Positions 7,648 to 17,977 are shown, counted from the first letter of the stretch. The stretch: DNA of 64,000 nt from Arcobacter sp. CECT 8986 (GCF_004116725.1 NZ_PDKG01000006.1:84289-148288), one strand, 5' to 3'. Notes: a model not told the origin generated them from the letters alone. Numbers and translations: made by a program.

Positions 7648-9850
7648 GATTTAATTCCAATTTTATACTAAATTTTGCACCTAATTCTGTATTTATAACA
7701 CTTATAACCCCACCCATTTTATCTTCAATAATAAGTCTAGCCATATATAAGCCTATACCATGACCTGTATGTTTTGTCGTATAATAAGGTTCAAATACAT
7801 TATTTATATGCTCTTTTGAGATTCCTCCACCATTGTCCTCTATTTCAATTAATACATAATTATCTATATTTTTGATACTTATATTAATAACTCCTTTTTT
7901 TATGTTATTAGCTTTTTTATTTTTTATAATTGCTTCTTTTGCATTGTTTACTATGTTTAAAAGTGTTTGCATTAACTCATTTTTATATCCTAAGATATTT
8001 AAATTACAATTTTTGGCAACATTTATATTTACTTTTATATAGTTATATTTTATATTATGTCTTACAATTTCCATCATTCTTACAACAGATTCATATATAT
8101 CAAATACAGTTTTTTGATTTGATGGTTTTATAAAGTTTTGAAAATCATTAATTGTTTCTGTCATATAACGTACTTGAAACATAATATCATTTACAAATTT
8201 TGAACTCTCTTCATCTTCTTGTGTACCATTTTCATAGATTTGCTCTTGGGCTATTGTTGCTATTTCTACTAATGGACTTTTCCATTGATGTGCAATTGAT
8301 GAAAATATCTCCCCAATCTCTGCTAATTTAGATTGTTGGATAATAAACTCTTGATGTTTCATCTTCTCTTGTAGTGCAGCTTTTTCTTTTGTAACATCTG
8401 TAAATACCGTAACTGTACCACTTGTTTTGAAAATATTTTCAGTATAGTTTGTCTGATTTAACATAAAAATATACTCTTTGTCTTCATCTGTTTTAAATGT
8501 TATCTCATTTTTTCCAGCTAAATTTTTTATCATTTTTAATAAATTATTTACATTATCATTTTCTATATAATCTTTTAATTTTCTACTTTTATCTTCTAGG
8601 GTAAATAACTCTAAAAACTCTTTAAATTTAGAGTTAGAATCAACAATATATCCATTTTGGTCTTGCCATAAAATTGGACTTTGAACTGAGTTTAATAAAA
8701 CTTTATCGAACTCCATTCTTTGTTTTAATTTTTTTGCATTTTTTATTCTATGATATAAATTGTGGATAAGTCCAAGTGTTAAAAATAGCAAAAATGGTGA
8801 AAGAACAAATACAAAATCAATAAATTTTCTATATTTATCAAAAAAAGATACAGGAGCATTTACATACTCAAATTTTTTATGTAAAAGTTCAGGTGATAAA
8901 AAGAACTCTTTTGCTTTTTGATAATCAAAAACATAACTGTATGATAAATCAGTTTGAATAATAGGAGACATTGAAGGGTCTTCTAAAATCTTCATAATTA
9001 CTTTTGCAGAATTTTTCCCTAATTGTTTTATATTTACTAGTTTCCCTCCAAAAGCACCTGCATTGATAAACAAATCATCTGTAATAAATACAGGCAGTTT
9101 TGCATTTTCAATAAATGAAGCAATTTCATAATTTTTATTTAGTTTTCCTGTACTATCATTATAAAATCTGATAAAAAATATAGCTTCATTCTTTTTAAAT
9201 TTTGAGAATTTTTTATTTAATTTATCAAAAGTTATATTTCTTATATATTCAACTTTATATTTATTTCCTATTTCATTAATTGCTTCTTTTATATATGGTT
9301 CTGAATCATCACCGTTTGCACTTTTATCATTTATAATATAAAGTTTTTTAATATCTGGCATAATTTTTGGAATCATTTTTATAGTTTCAGGAATTGCTCT
9401 TCTTTCCATCATACCTGACACTTTATCTTCCAAATTAAACTGTTTTACATACTCCCTTGAAAATTGCTCTAGTCCTATGAAATATACAGGTTGGCCATTT
9501 GTACATAAATCTTTGTAATATTTTAAAACAAACTCATATGCAAAAGGGTCAATTGCCACAACTAAATCATATTTATGTTTTGAAAGTTGAAGTAAATATA
9601 ACTCTTTTAATTTATTATAATACTTTTGAGAAGTTATTCTTTTAGAGTCCATATATAAAACATTTATGTCAATATTTGTTTTATAAAACACCTCTTCCAT
9701 ACCTTTTATAACTTTATCACTCCAATCAAAACCTTTGTGATAAGAGTTTATAATAAGTACGTTTTTAACGCCGCTTGCATATAAGTTTATAGAAAAAAAT
9801 GAGATTATAAAAATAAGTAGAAATCTTTTAATAAATAATTTGTGCATCAT
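7628..9850 (-). CDS. Sensor histidine kinase with periplasmic ABC-substrate-binding-like domain
   Basis: 740 residues. N-terminal membrane anchor (7-24), then a long periplasmic domain (about 27-315) of the ABC transporter substrate-binding-like family (PF04392 type), beginning KNVLIINSYHKGFDWSDKVI. A second membrane segment lies near 343-366, then a PAS-like region (380-490), the H-box SSIAHQWKSPL near 520, and a HATPase domain with N-box LLNIVNNAKEA (about 630), DNGGGIS and GHGIGLYMARLI (about 698). It probably senses a small extracytoplasmic ligand through a binding-protein fold. It forms an operon with the regulator at 6994-7647. It is paralogous over its whole length with the kinase at 61569-63740. 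Confidence 0.9.
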   Translation of the reverse strand: MMHKLFIKRFLLIFIISFFSINLYASGVKNVLIINSYHKGFDWSDKVIKGMEEVFYKTNIDINVLYMDSKRITSQKYYNKLKELYLLQLSKHKYDLVVAIDPFAYEFVLKYYKDLCTNGQPVYFIGLEQFSREYVKQFNLEDKVSGMMERRAIPETIKMIPKIMPDIKKLYIINDKSANGDDSEPYIKEAINEIGNKYKVEYIRNITFDKLNKKFSKFKKNEAIFFIRFYNDSTGKLNKNYEIASFIENAKLPVFITDDLFINAGAFGGKLVNIKQLGKNSAKVIMKILEDPSMSPIIQTDLSYSYVFDYQKAKEFFLSPELLHKKFEYVNAPVSFFDKYRKFIDFVFVLSPFLLFLTLGLIHNLYHRIKNAKKLKQRMEFDKVLLNSVQSPILWQDQNGYIVDSNSKFKEFLELFTLEDKSRKLKDYIENDNVNNLLKMIKNLAGKNEITFKTDEDKEYIFMLNQTNYTENIFKTSGTVTVFTDVTKEKAALQEKMKHQEFIIQQSKLAEIGEIFSSIAHQWKSPLVEIATIAQEQIYENGTQEDEESSKFVNDIMFQVRYMTETINDFQNFIKPSNQKTVFDIYESVVRMMEIVRHNIKYNYIKVNINVAKNCNLNILGYKNELMQTLLNIVNNAKEAIIKNKKANNIKKGVINISIKNIDNYVLIEIEDNGGGISKEHINNVFEPYYTTKHTGHGIGLYMARLIIEDKMGGVISVINTELGAKFSIKLELNHEDISA

Positions 9851-9916
9851 AAAAACCTTATAAATATTATAAGTAATATTATAACATTTATAAATTATTT
9901 TAGATTAAGAAAAGAG

Positions 9917-9945
9917 GCAAAAAGAGATAAAAAATCTCTTTTTGC
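9917..9945 (-). terminator. Terminator downstream of the asparaginase gene
   Basis: Perfect 12-bp stem GCAAAAAGAGAT/ATCTCTTTTTGC with a 5-nt loop, 8 bp after the asparaginase stop codon. Confidence 0.65.
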
Positions 9946-9952
9946 AAATATA

Positions 9953-11017
<1,065 letters not shown>

Positions 11018-11050
11018 TTAATATGGAAATTTTTCTGATTAGTTAAAAAC

Positions 11051-11076
11051 TATGTGCAAGTTAATCCTTGCACATA
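11051..11076 (-). terminator. Terminator downstream of dcuA
   Basis: Perfect 10-bp stem TATGTGCAAG/CTTGCACATA with a 6-nt loop, 12 bp after the dcuA stop. It is followed by GTTTTTAACT on the minus strand. Confidence 0.65.
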
Positions 11077-11087
11077 ATTTAGTTTAT

Positions 11088-12389
11088 TTAGATAATTACA
11101 CCTGCGAACATGAATCCGAAGATTACACTTAATGTAATTGCTACAACACCTGGAATCATAAATGGGTGGTTAAATACAAGGTTACCAATTCTAGTAGAAC
11201 CTGTATCATCCATTTCCACAGCTGCTAATAGCGTAGGGTAAGTTGGTAATACAAATAATGCACTTACTGCTGCAAATGATGCAATTGCAGTAGTTGGATC
11301 AACACCTAGTGCTAATGCTGCTGGCATTAATGCTTTAGTTGTTGCACCTTGAGAGTATAACAACATACTAGCAAAGAATAATGTTACAGCTAACATCCAT
11401 GGATATTGATTTAATAATTCACTTGCGAAACCTTTAATTTCATCGATATGAGCACCAACGAAAGTAGTTCCTAACCATGCAACACCAAGTACACAAATAC
11501 AAGCACTCATACCTGATTTGAATGTTGATGCACTAATAACTTTACCTGTATCAATTTTACAAGCTAATGCAATAATAGTTGCACAAGCTAACATAAATAC
11601 CATAATAGCTGCATTTCTTGGTAAAGAAGGGTCAACAATTATTCCAACTTTTTTACTAATTAATGTAGCATAAGTTACAACTGCAAGAATAGTTACACAA
11701 AAAATTGCAACTGATAATTTTGCACCTTTTTTAATCTCAACTTTAGATTCACCTCTTAGTTTAACAAGACCTTTTTCTAATCTTTCTTTATAAACTGGAT
11801 CATCTTTTAAATCTTTACCCATAAAGTTACTAAAGAATGCTGTAATCATACAAGCAGCATAAGTAGTAGGGATAACGATTGCTAATAATTGAATATAACC
11901 AACACCTAGTGGTTCTAAAATTCCACTAAAGAAAACAACTGCTGCTGAAATAGGAGAAGCTGTAATCGCAATTTGTGATGCAACAACTGCAATACTTAAA
12001 GGTCTTGATGGTCTAATTCCTTGCTCTTTTGCAACTTCAGCGATAACTGGAAGTGTAGAGTAAGCAGTGTGACCTGTACCTGCAAGTAAAGTCATGAAAT
12101 ATGTAACAGTTGGTGCTAAATATGTAATTTGTTTAGGATTTTTTCTTAAAATATCCTCAGCAATTTTAACCATATAATCTAAACCACCTGCAACTTGCAT
12201 TGCTGCGATTGCTGCAATAACTGACATGATAATCAAAATAACATCGATTGGAATACTACCTGGTTCAAGTCCAAATCCAAGACATAAAACAAGAACTCCA
12301 AGTCCACCCGCATAACCGATTCCAATACCGCCCATTCTTGCTCCTAAGAATATGGCGGCTAACACAACTATTATTTCTAAAACTAGCAT
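11088..12389 (-). CDS. dcuA: Anaerobic C4-dicarboxylate antiporter DcuA
   Basis: 433 residues, the usual length, with about 10-12 membrane segments. The N terminus (MLVLEIIVVLAAIFLGARMGG, then AMQVAGGLDYMVKIAEDILR) matches DcuA rather than DcuB, which begins differently. Other conserved patches are LPVIAEVAKEQGIRPSRPL and AITASPISAAVVF. It exchanges aspartate or fumarate for succinate across the inner membrane during fumarate respiration. It lies 41 bp downstream of aspA and is followed by a hairpin, so aspA-dcuA is one operon. The strong Shine-Dalgarno AAGGAGGATGTT-ATG is complementary to a hairpin loop in the frdB-aspA gap (see findings). Confidence 0.95.
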   Translation of the reverse strand: MLVLEIIVVLAAIFLGARMGGIGIGYAGGLGVLVLCLGFGLEPGSIPIDVILIIMSVIAAIAAMQVAGGLDYMVKIAEDILRKNPKQITYLAPTVTYFMTLLAGTGHTAYSTLPVIAEVAKEQGIRPSRPLSIAVVASQIAITASPISAAVVFFSGILEPLGVGYIQLLAIVIPTTYAACMITAFFSNFMGKDLKDDPVYKERLEKGLVKLRGESKVEIKKGAKLSVAIFCVTILAVVTYATLISKKVGIIVDPSLPRNAAIMVFMLACATIIALACKIDTGKVISASTFKSGMSACICVLGVAWLGTTFVGAHIDEIKGFASELLNQYPWMLAVTLFFASMLLYSQGATTKALMPAALALGVDPTTAIASFAAVSALFVLPTYPTLLAAVEMDDTGSTRIGNLVFNHPFMIPGVVAITLSVIFGFMFAGVII

Positions 12390-12430
12390 AACATCCTCCT
12401 TAATTAATATGTTTACTTATGTCGTCTAAC

Positions 12431-13831
12431 CTATTTTCTTTCTCTTGGTTTAATCATATTTTCTGGTTTAATAATATCGTCTAACTCTTCTTTAGTTAAT
12501 AGTTTTCTTTCTAATACGATGTCATAAACTGATCTACCAGAGTCTAATGCTTCTTTTGCAACATTAGTTGAATTTTCATATCCAATATATGGATTTAAAG
12601 CTGTAACTAGACCAATACTATGTAATACTAAATCTTTACATCTTTCTTCATTTGCAGTAATACCATTAACACATTTTTCAGCTAATGTTTCAAATGCATT
12701 TTTCATCATGTTGATTGAGTTGAATAAGTTGTAAGCAATTACTGGTTCAAATACGTTTAATTGTAATTGTCCACCTTCACTTGCCATAGTAATAGTAACA
12801 TCTGTACCAATTACTTGGAATGCAACTTGGTTAACAACTTCTGGGATAACTGGGTTAACTTTACCTGGCATAATTGATGAACCTGGTTGCATTGCTGGTA
12901 AGTTAATTTCATTAAATCCTGTTCTTGGTCCTGAACTTAAAAGTCTTAAGTCATTACAAATTTTAGAGATTTTAGTTGCAACTCTTTTTAATACTCCAGA
13001 AATTTGTACGTAAGCACCTGTATCTTGAGTAGCTTCAACTAAGTCTTTTGCAGTAACAAATGGTCTACCAGTTACTTCTTGTAATCTTAATTCTACTTCG
13101 TGTGCATATGCTGGGTGAGAGTTAATACCTGTACCAATTGCAGTAGCACCTAAGTTCATTTCTCTTACTAGTTGTTGTGCATCAACTAATCTTTGAATAT
13201 CTTCTTCAATCATTGTTGCGAAAGAATGGAATTCTTGTCCTAAAGTCATTGGAACTGCATCTTGTAATTGAGTTCTACCCATTTTTACAACATCTTTAAA
13301 TTCTTCTGCTTTATTAGCAAATGCTTTTCTTAAAACATTCATTGAATCAGTTAATTCATATAATTTTTCGAATAAAGCAATTCTAAATGCAGTTGGATAT
13401 GAGTCATTTGTTGATTGTGATTTATTTACATCATTATTTGGGTGTAAATATTGATATTCACCTTTTGCGTGTCCTAAAATTTCAAGTGCTCTATTTGCAA
13501 TAACTTCATTTGCATTCATATTAATAGAAGTTCCTGCTCCACCTTGGATCATGTCTACTACGAATTGGTCATGTAATGAACCAGCAATGATTTCATCACA
13601 AGCTGAACAAATCGCATTTTTTTTATTTTCTTCTAATGTTCCTAAGTTATAATTAGCTAAAGCTGTTGCTTTTTTAACTTTTGCTAATGATTCAATAAAT
13701 GTAGGAAATTGAGATAATAAAACACCAGTAATATGGAAGTTTTCTTGCGCTCTAGCAGTTTGTACTCCATAATATACTTCGTTTGGTATTTCTTTGTCTC
13801 CAATTAGGTCATGTTCCATTCTAGTTTTCAT
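12431..13831 (-). CDS. aspA: Aspartate ammonia-lyase (aspartase)
   Basis: 466 residues, normal for AspA. The fumarase/aspartase superfamily signature GSSIMPGKVNP is at about 316-326, TGTSINMNANEVIANRALE lies near 100, and the N terminus MEHDLIGDKEIPNEVYYGVQTARA is characteristic of aspartases. It converts aspartate to fumarate and ammonia in the cytoplasm, supplying the fumarate reductase encoded upstream. First gene of aspA-dcuA. The 456-bp region before it contains its promoter and the two hairpins described separately. Confidence 0.96.
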   Translation of the reverse strand: MKTRMEHDLIGDKEIPNEVYYGVQTARAQENFHITGVLLSQFPTFIESLAKVKKATALANYNLGTLEENKKNAICSACDEIIAGSLHDQFVVDMIQGGAGTSINMNANEVIANRALEILGHAKGEYQYLHPNNDVNKSQSTNDSYPTAFRIALFEKLYELTDSMNVLRKAFANKAEEFKDVVKMGRTQLQDAVPMTLGQEFHSFATMIEEDIQRLVDAQQLVREMNLGATAIGTGINSHPAYAHEVELRLQEVTGRPFVTAKDLVEATQDTGAYVQISGVLKRVATKISKICNDLRLLSSGPRTGFNEINLPAMQPGSSIMPGKVNPVIPEVVNQVAFQVIGTDVTITMASEGGQLQLNVFEPVIAYNLFNSINMMKNAFETLAEKCVNGITANEERCKDLVLHSIGLVTALNPYIGYENSTNVAKEALDSGRSVYDIVLERKLLTKEELDDIIKPENMIKPRERK

Positions 13832-14056
13832 AATAAATCCTTCAAAAATATTTTATTTGTTTAAAACCAAAATCTTAAATATAATTTAAACTAAGACTTT
13901 AATTTTTTACTTAAAGAAATTCTATTCCTGTAAAGTGAACTAAAAGTTACTTTTTGAATATTTATTCAGATTTTTTAGCATTTTTTTGATTTTTTTATAA
14001 TATTTATTTGTAGTACTTATATATAATATGTGTTAGGGAAAAATTGGGCAATAAAA

Positions 14057-14086
14057 AAGCCCTAGAAGGATGTAAAACTAGGGCTT
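14057..14086 (-). terminator. Hairpin terminator, diverged copy
   Basis: Perfect 9-bp stem AAGCCCTAG/CTAGGGCTT, loop of 12 nt. On the minus strand it is followed by six T, a standard intrinsic terminator. Sibling of the hairpin at 14238-14272. Confidence 0.7.
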
Positions 14087-14134
14087 CTTCTTTTGGTTGT
14101 TTTATACTTTTTTATAGTATTAGATTTTTAAAGT

Positions 14135-14194
14135 TTAGTAATATATTTTGAAATAATGTTTGAATGTCAACCTCCCTACCAAAAAGAGTAGCAT
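14135..14194 (-). CDS. Possible 19-residue small protein
   Basis: The minus-strand ATG at 14194 is preceded by AAAAGG with a 6-bp spacer, an excellent ribosome site. The frame runs 19 codons to TAA and would encode MLLFLVGRLTFKHYFKIYY, a short hydrophobic then basic and aromatic peptide. It lies inside the candidate small RNA between two hairpins. Such a short frame can arise by chance; the ribosome site is the only positive evidence. Unknown function if real. Confidence 0.2.
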   Translation of the reverse strand: MLLFLVGRLTFKHYFKIYY

Positions 14195-14237
14195 TCAAAA
14201 CCTTTTACATTGCGCTTTTTTTCTAATAACTGATTAT

Positions 14238-14272
14238 AAAAGCTCCAGGGGGATGGGGGTTCTGGAGCTTTT
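14238..14272 (-). terminator. Terminator of the frdCAB operon with C-rich loop
   Basis: Perfect 11-bp stem AAAAGCTCCAG/CTGGAGCTTTT, 15 bp after the frdB stop codon. In the minus-strand RNA the 13-nt loop is C-rich (AACCCCCAUCCCC). C-rich terminator loops occur in regulatory RNAs of the related Helicobacter pylori (RepG), so an additional regulatory role is conceivable. Confidence 0.75.
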
Positions 14273-14287
14273 AAGTTTTGGTTGTTT

Positions 14288-15007
14288 CTACTCTTTTATA
14301 GTAGCAAGCTTTCTTCGCATATAAGCAATTTTATTTTGTAAAGGAAGGTGTTTTGGACAAGTATCCTCACAACCAAGAAGAGTCATACATCCAAAGATTC
14401 CATTATCATCTCCAACTAATTCGTAATAGTCTTCATCTGTTCTTTCATCATGTGGGTCACATTCAAATCTTGCAACTCTATTTAACCCAACTGCACCAAC
14501 GAAATCTTCTCTGATTAATTTTGTTCCACAAGCAGCAACACAACATCCGCACTCAATACATCTATCAAGTTCGAATACTTCGTCAGCTACATCTGGATCA
14601 ATTCTTTCTTCAAGATTAGCAATATCAGTCTCTTTAGAAGTATGAATCCAAGACTCAACTCTTTTACTCATACCATCCATCCATTCACCTGTATTAACAG
14701 ATAAATCTTTGATTAGTTTGAATGTTGGTAAAGGTAATAGAGTAATAACACTATCTAAATCTTTTGTTAAAGTTCTACAAGCAAGTTTTGGTCTACCATC
14801 AATCATCATGGCACAACTTCCACAAATACCTGCACGACATACGAAGTCAAAACTTAGACCTGCATCTAAAGTCTCTCTAATTTGAGTTAGAGCTAAATAG
14901 ATTGTCATACTGTCTGTTTCTTCAATTGAATAATCTTTGAAATACGGTTTGCTATCTCCACTTTGTGGGTCGTATCTTAATACTCTTATTGTTAATTGTC
15001 GTGCCAT
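14288..15007 (-). CDS. frdB: Fumarate reductase iron-sulfur subunit
   Basis: 239 residues. Cys57, Cys62, Cys65 and Cys77 (CRAGICGSC...C) bind [2Fe-2S]. Cys150, 153, 156 and 217 bind [4Fe-4S]; Cys160, 207 and 213 bind [3Fe-4S]. The spacing matches Wolinella succinogenes FrdB almost residue for residue. It carries electrons from the haem subunit to the FAD subunit on the inner membrane. The start overlaps the frdA stop by one base. Last gene of frdCAB, followed by a strong hairpin. Confidence 0.97.
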   Translation of the reverse strand: MARQLTIRVLRYDPQSGDSKPYFKDYSIEETDSMTIYLALTQIRETLDAGLSFDFVCRAGICGSCAMMIDGRPKLACRTLTKDLDSVITLLPLPTFKLIKDLSVNTGEWMDGMSKRVESWIHTSKETDIANLEERIDPDVADEVFELDRCIECGCCVAACGTKLIREDFVGAVGLNRVARFECDPHDERTDEDYYELVGDDNGIFGCMTLLGCEDTCPKHLPLQNKIAYMRRKLATIKE

Positions 15008-16989
15008 TAGTTAACTCCTAATCTAATATTTTTTCTTTTGTACTCATCTTGTAGAGGGAAAGGCATTAATGCATCTTGAATCTCATATCTGTCTTTACCT
15101 TCAGCTTCCATTTTTTCTCTTAATTCATCAACTTCAGCTTGTCTTTTTGCAGAATCTGGATGTTCAATAATCATACCTTTAGCACCGTAACCTCTAAATG
15201 CTGGTGGTATTTCCATTGTCATAATATCTAGATCTTCATACTCAACAGTTGGCATTGTATCACCATCTTTCCATGAAGTAAGAGTTCTTTTTAACCAGTT
15301 AGCATCATCTCTTTTTGGATAATCTTCTCTTGTATGCGCACCTCTTGATTCAGTTCTATCTGAAGCACCTTTAGCAACACAAAGTGCTACTTTAAGCATC
15401 ATTGGAACTCTATAAGCTTCTTCAAGCTCAGGGTTTGCACTAAGTTGTTTATGTTTAATAGAGATATTTTTAGATCTTTTATATAAATCTTCTAACTCTT
15501 TAACTGCTTTATCTAATCCGTTACCATCTCTAAAGATACCAACGTAATCTTGCATGATTTTTTTCATTCTGTTTTTGATTTTGAATACATCTTCATTACC
15601 ATTTCTAGTAATTAATTCTTGCATATATGATTCTTTTTCTTTTACGAATTGCTCAATATATTTAGTTTCAATTTCAATTTCATTATCTTTACAAAAATCT
15701 GCAAAGAAGTTACCTACAATCATACCTGCAACAACTGTTTCAGAAACTGAGTTTCCTCCAAGTCTGTTAAATCCGTGCATATCCCAACAAGCTGCTTCAC
15801 CACAAGAGAACAGACCTTTTAATGTTGGAGACTCACCAGTTGGTTTTGTTCTAATACCACCCATTGAGTAGTGTTGCATTGGGTGAACTGGAGCCCAACC
15901 TTTTGCACCTTCGTCAGCTGGATCGATACCTGCGAAGTATTCACAAATTTCTTGTACATCTCTTAAGTTTCTTTCGATGTGTGCTCTACCTAAAATAGAG
16001 ATATCTAACCATAAGTGTTTACCATATGGAGAATCTACACCTTTACCTTTTCTGATGTGTTCCATCATTCTTCTTGAAACAACGTCTCTTGAAGCAAGGT
16101 CTTTTTTCTCTGGTTCGTAATCTGGCATAAATCTATAACCATCAACGTCTCTAAGAACACCACCATCACCTCTACAACCTTCTGTTAATAAAATACCAGA
16201 TGGGAAAAGTGGAGTTGGGTGGAATTGTACAGCTTCCATATTACCAAGTTTTGCAACTCCAGTTTCAAGTGCGATAGCAGTACCGATACCTTCACAAATT
16301 ACTGCGTTTGTAGTAATTTCATAAATTCTTCCGTATCCACCAGTAGCAATACATGTACCTTTTGCAACATAAGCTACGATATCACCTGTAATTAAATCTC
16401 TTACAATTGCACCATAACATCTGTTATCTTTATGAATAAGACTAATTGCTTCTTTTCTATCTTCAATGTTAACATTGTTTTTTAAAGCTTCATTCGCAAC
16501 AGCAAATAACATTGTATGTCCAGTTGCATCAGCTGTATAACATGTTCTCCATTTTTTAGTACCACCAAAGTCTCTTGATGTAATAAGACCATGTTTGTTT
16601 TCATCTTCATAAATGTTTGTTTTTTTAGTATTAATTACCGCTTCGTGGTTACCTTTTCTAATTCTAGTCCAAGGCACACCCCATGCTGCTAATTCTCTAA
16701 TTGCTTTTGGAGCAGTTGTAACGAACATTCTTGCAACTTCTTGATCACATCCCCAGTCAGAACCTTTTACAGTATCTGCAAAGTGTACGTCTTCGTTATC
16801 ACCTTCAGACATTTTTGCATTACCTAAAGAAGCTTGCATACCACCTTGTGCAGCCGCACTATGTGATCTTTTTACTGGAACTAAACTTAAAACTGTAGTA
16901 CTTAAACCTTTATCTGCTGCGGCAACTGCTGCTCTTAAACCAGCTAATCCACCACCAATTACTAATGCATCACAATATTTAATTTTCAT
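15007..16989 (-). CDS. frdA: Fumarate reductase flavoprotein subunit
   Basis: 660 residues, close to the Wolinella enzyme. The FAD-binding [10 protein letters not shown] lies near 12-21; the covalent FAD ligand is His43 in [10 protein letters not shown]. Substrate-site segments are [15 protein letters not shown] and [14 protein letters not shown]. It reduces fumarate to succinate at the cytoplasmic face as the terminal step of anaerobic respiration. The order frdC-frdA-frdB and the quinol-oxidising haem subunit identify the Campylobacterota-type fumarate reductase rather than a succinate dehydrogenase of the sdhCDAB kind, although reversibility cannot be excluded. Confidence 0.97.
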   Translation of the reverse strand: MKIKYCDALVIGGGLAGLRAAVAAADKGLSTTVLSLVPVKRSHSAAAQGGMQASLGNAKMSEGDNEDVHFADTVKGSDWGCDQEVARMFVTTAPKAIRELAAWGVPWTRIRKGNHEAVINTKKTNIYEDENKHGLITSRDFGGTKKWRTCYTADATGHTMLFAVANEALKNNVNIEDRKEAISLIHKDNRCYGAIVRDLITGDIVAYVAKGTCIATGGYGRIYEITTNAVICEGIGTAIALETGVAKLGNMEAVQFHPTPLFPSGILLTEGCRGDGGVLRDVDGYRFMPDYEPEKKDLASRDVVSRRMMEHIRKGKGVDSPYGKHLWLDISILGRAHIERNLRDVQEICEYFAGIDPADEGAKGWAPVHPMQHYSMGGIRTKPTGESPTLKGLFSCGEAACWDMHGFNRLGGNSVSETVVAGMIVGNFFADFCKDNEIEIETKYIEQFVKEKESYMQELITRNGNEDVFKIKNRMKKIMQDYVGIFRDGNGLDKAVKELEDLYKRSKNISIKHKQLSANPELEEAYRVPMMLKVALCVAKGASDRTESRGAHTREDYPKRDDANWLKRTLTSWKDGDTMPTVEYEDLDIMTMEIPPAFRGYGAKGMIIEHPDSAKRQAEVDELREKMEAEGKDRYEIQDALMPFPLQDEYKRKNIRLGVN

Positions 16990-17000
16990 AATAAAACCTT

Positions 17001-17771
17001 TTAATCTTTTAATATTTCTATAGTATTTGTATTTGGTTGATATTTTTCACCTGGTGCGATATTATGATCTAATCCAATTTTAATATACGCAGCTAAAGAA
17101 ACAACACCTAAAGTCATAAACACATAACTTAAGATTTTTTTAACTTTGATTAAATTAGCTCTTGTTTGTTTTGGATTTTCACCATCAAACCATCCCCATT
17201 TCATTGCAGCTCTGTATAAACCAACAGAACCATGAATCTCAACACAGATTAATAATACAACATAAAGTAACCACATATGATTTTCAACAACTCTATAAGC
17301 AGATGCAAATGGTCCGATATTTTGTGGTTGAGTAAACATAATAAATAAGTGTACTAATCCAGCGAACATCATGATTAAACCACTAATCCATTGAAACATC
17401 CACATTGAAGTATCTTTATGATGCATCATTTTAGAATGTTCTCTAATTCTTATATATGCTCTATAACTAGTTGGGAATTTTCTAGCTCCTAAAATTGCAT
17501 GAACAATAAATATAACTGTAATAGCTAATACAATCACACTTACTACTGCAGGAATCCCACCTTCAAATAAGAACTCAAGTTCAAACATTTTTGTAACAGT
17601 ATACATTACATCCTTACCTAACAAAATTGTTGAAACGAACAGCATGTGTCCCATCATAAATAGTGCTAGGATAACACCTGATGCTGTTAGCATAACATCT
17701 AATTTAGCAGGTGTTCTACTCTTTTTACCCTGAGGTGTAACCCCAGTGAATGCTTCAATAACATTTTCCAT
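17001..17771 (-). CDS. frdC: Fumarate reductase dihaem cytochrome b subunit
   Basis: 256 residues, five membrane helices. The four haem-ligand histidines of Wolinella FrdC have clear counterparts at His42, His91, His141 and His180. The counterpart of the Wolinella quinol-site Glu66 is Glu64, and that of the proton-pathway Glu180 is Glu178 (CVEIH). It therefore oxidises menaquinol with transmembrane electron transfer through two haems. First gene of frdCAB, with ribosome site GGAGG. A long inverted repeat sits just upstream in the probable leader. Confidence 0.96.
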   Translation of the reverse strand: MENVIEAFTGVTPQGKKSRTPAKLDVMLTASGVILALFMMGHMLFVSTILLGKDVMYTVTKMFELEFLFEGGIPAVVSVIVLAITVIFIVHAILGARKFPTSYRAYIRIREHSKMMHHKDTSMWMFQWISGLIMMFAGLVHLFIMFTQPQNIGPFASAYRVVENHMWLLYVVLLICVEIHGSVGLYRAAMKWGWFDGENPKQTRANLIKVKKILSYVFMTLGVVSLAAYIKIGLDHNIAPGEKYQPNTNTIEILKD

Positions 17772-17788
17772 AAATTACCTCCATGTAA

Positions 17789-17832
17789 TCTTATAAAATA
17801 CTTATTTTTTTTGATTAAGTAATTTTATAAGA
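17789..17832 (-). promoter_or_regulatory. Long inverted repeat in the frdC leader
   Basis: Arms 17789-17804 and 17816-17832 are complementary over 16 bp with one bulged base, around an 11-bp T-rich centre, just above the GGAGG ribosome site. If transcribed it gives a stable leader hairpin; otherwise it is a dimeric operator. The transcription start is not certain. Confidence 0.4.
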
Positions 17833-17977
17833 AAAATATGACATAAAAGGTACTTTTTATACAAAAATAGGCTTTTTTTTAAAAAAAATATTCTAATTTT
17901 TTAAATTTAGTAAGATTTAAGATATAAACGTGACTTTTTTAAGATTTTTTGTAATTAATTGAAGAAAGAAGAAAATA

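Larger units (their letters stand above)
14057..14226 (-). ncRNA. Candidate small RNA ending in a CAUCC-loop hairpin
   Basis: The start is inferred from the TATAAT box at 14233-14238, giving a transcript of about 170 nt; no -35 box is evident. The transcript would end in the stem AAGCCCTAG/CTAGGGCTT (14057-14086), followed by TTTTTT on the minus strand. The tail and hairpin repeat, in diverged form, the 3' end of frdB with its terminator: both have CAACCAAAA before the stem and an (A/C)CATCC loop. Two stem pairs differ by compensatory changes (U-A for C-G and the reverse). The segment 14081-14064 can pair with the dcuA ribosome site and start codon (16 of 18 positions, two of them G-U). Existence and function are inference. 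Confidence 0.35.
13832..14287. other. 456-bp structured intergenic region between frdB and aspA
   Basis: No ordinary gene. From high to low coordinates on the minus strand it holds the frd terminator hairpin (14238-14272) and a TATAAT box (14233-14238). Then come a 19-codon open frame with a good Shine-Dalgarno (14135-14194), a second related hairpin (14057-14086), and about 220 bp of AT-rich DNA that must include the aspA promoter. An 8-bp inverted repeat (14159-14166 with 14192-14199) surrounds part of the small frame. Confidence 0.7.

Noticed and set aside
14238..14272. Pairing of the C-rich frd terminator loop with the arsB ribosome site (7 bp)
   Set aside because: Seven G-C-rich pairs to a Shine-Dalgarno region are expected by chance for any C-rich loop; mismatches flank both sides.
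15554..15871. Plus-strand frame opposite frdA
   Set aside because: Fully inside a strongly conserved enzyme gene; the translation has no recognisable domain.
14288..17771. Reading frdCAB as succinate dehydrogenase
   Set aside because: Single dihaem subunit with all four Wolinella-type haem histidines, gene order C-A-B, and links to aspA/dcuA favour quinol:fumarate reductase.
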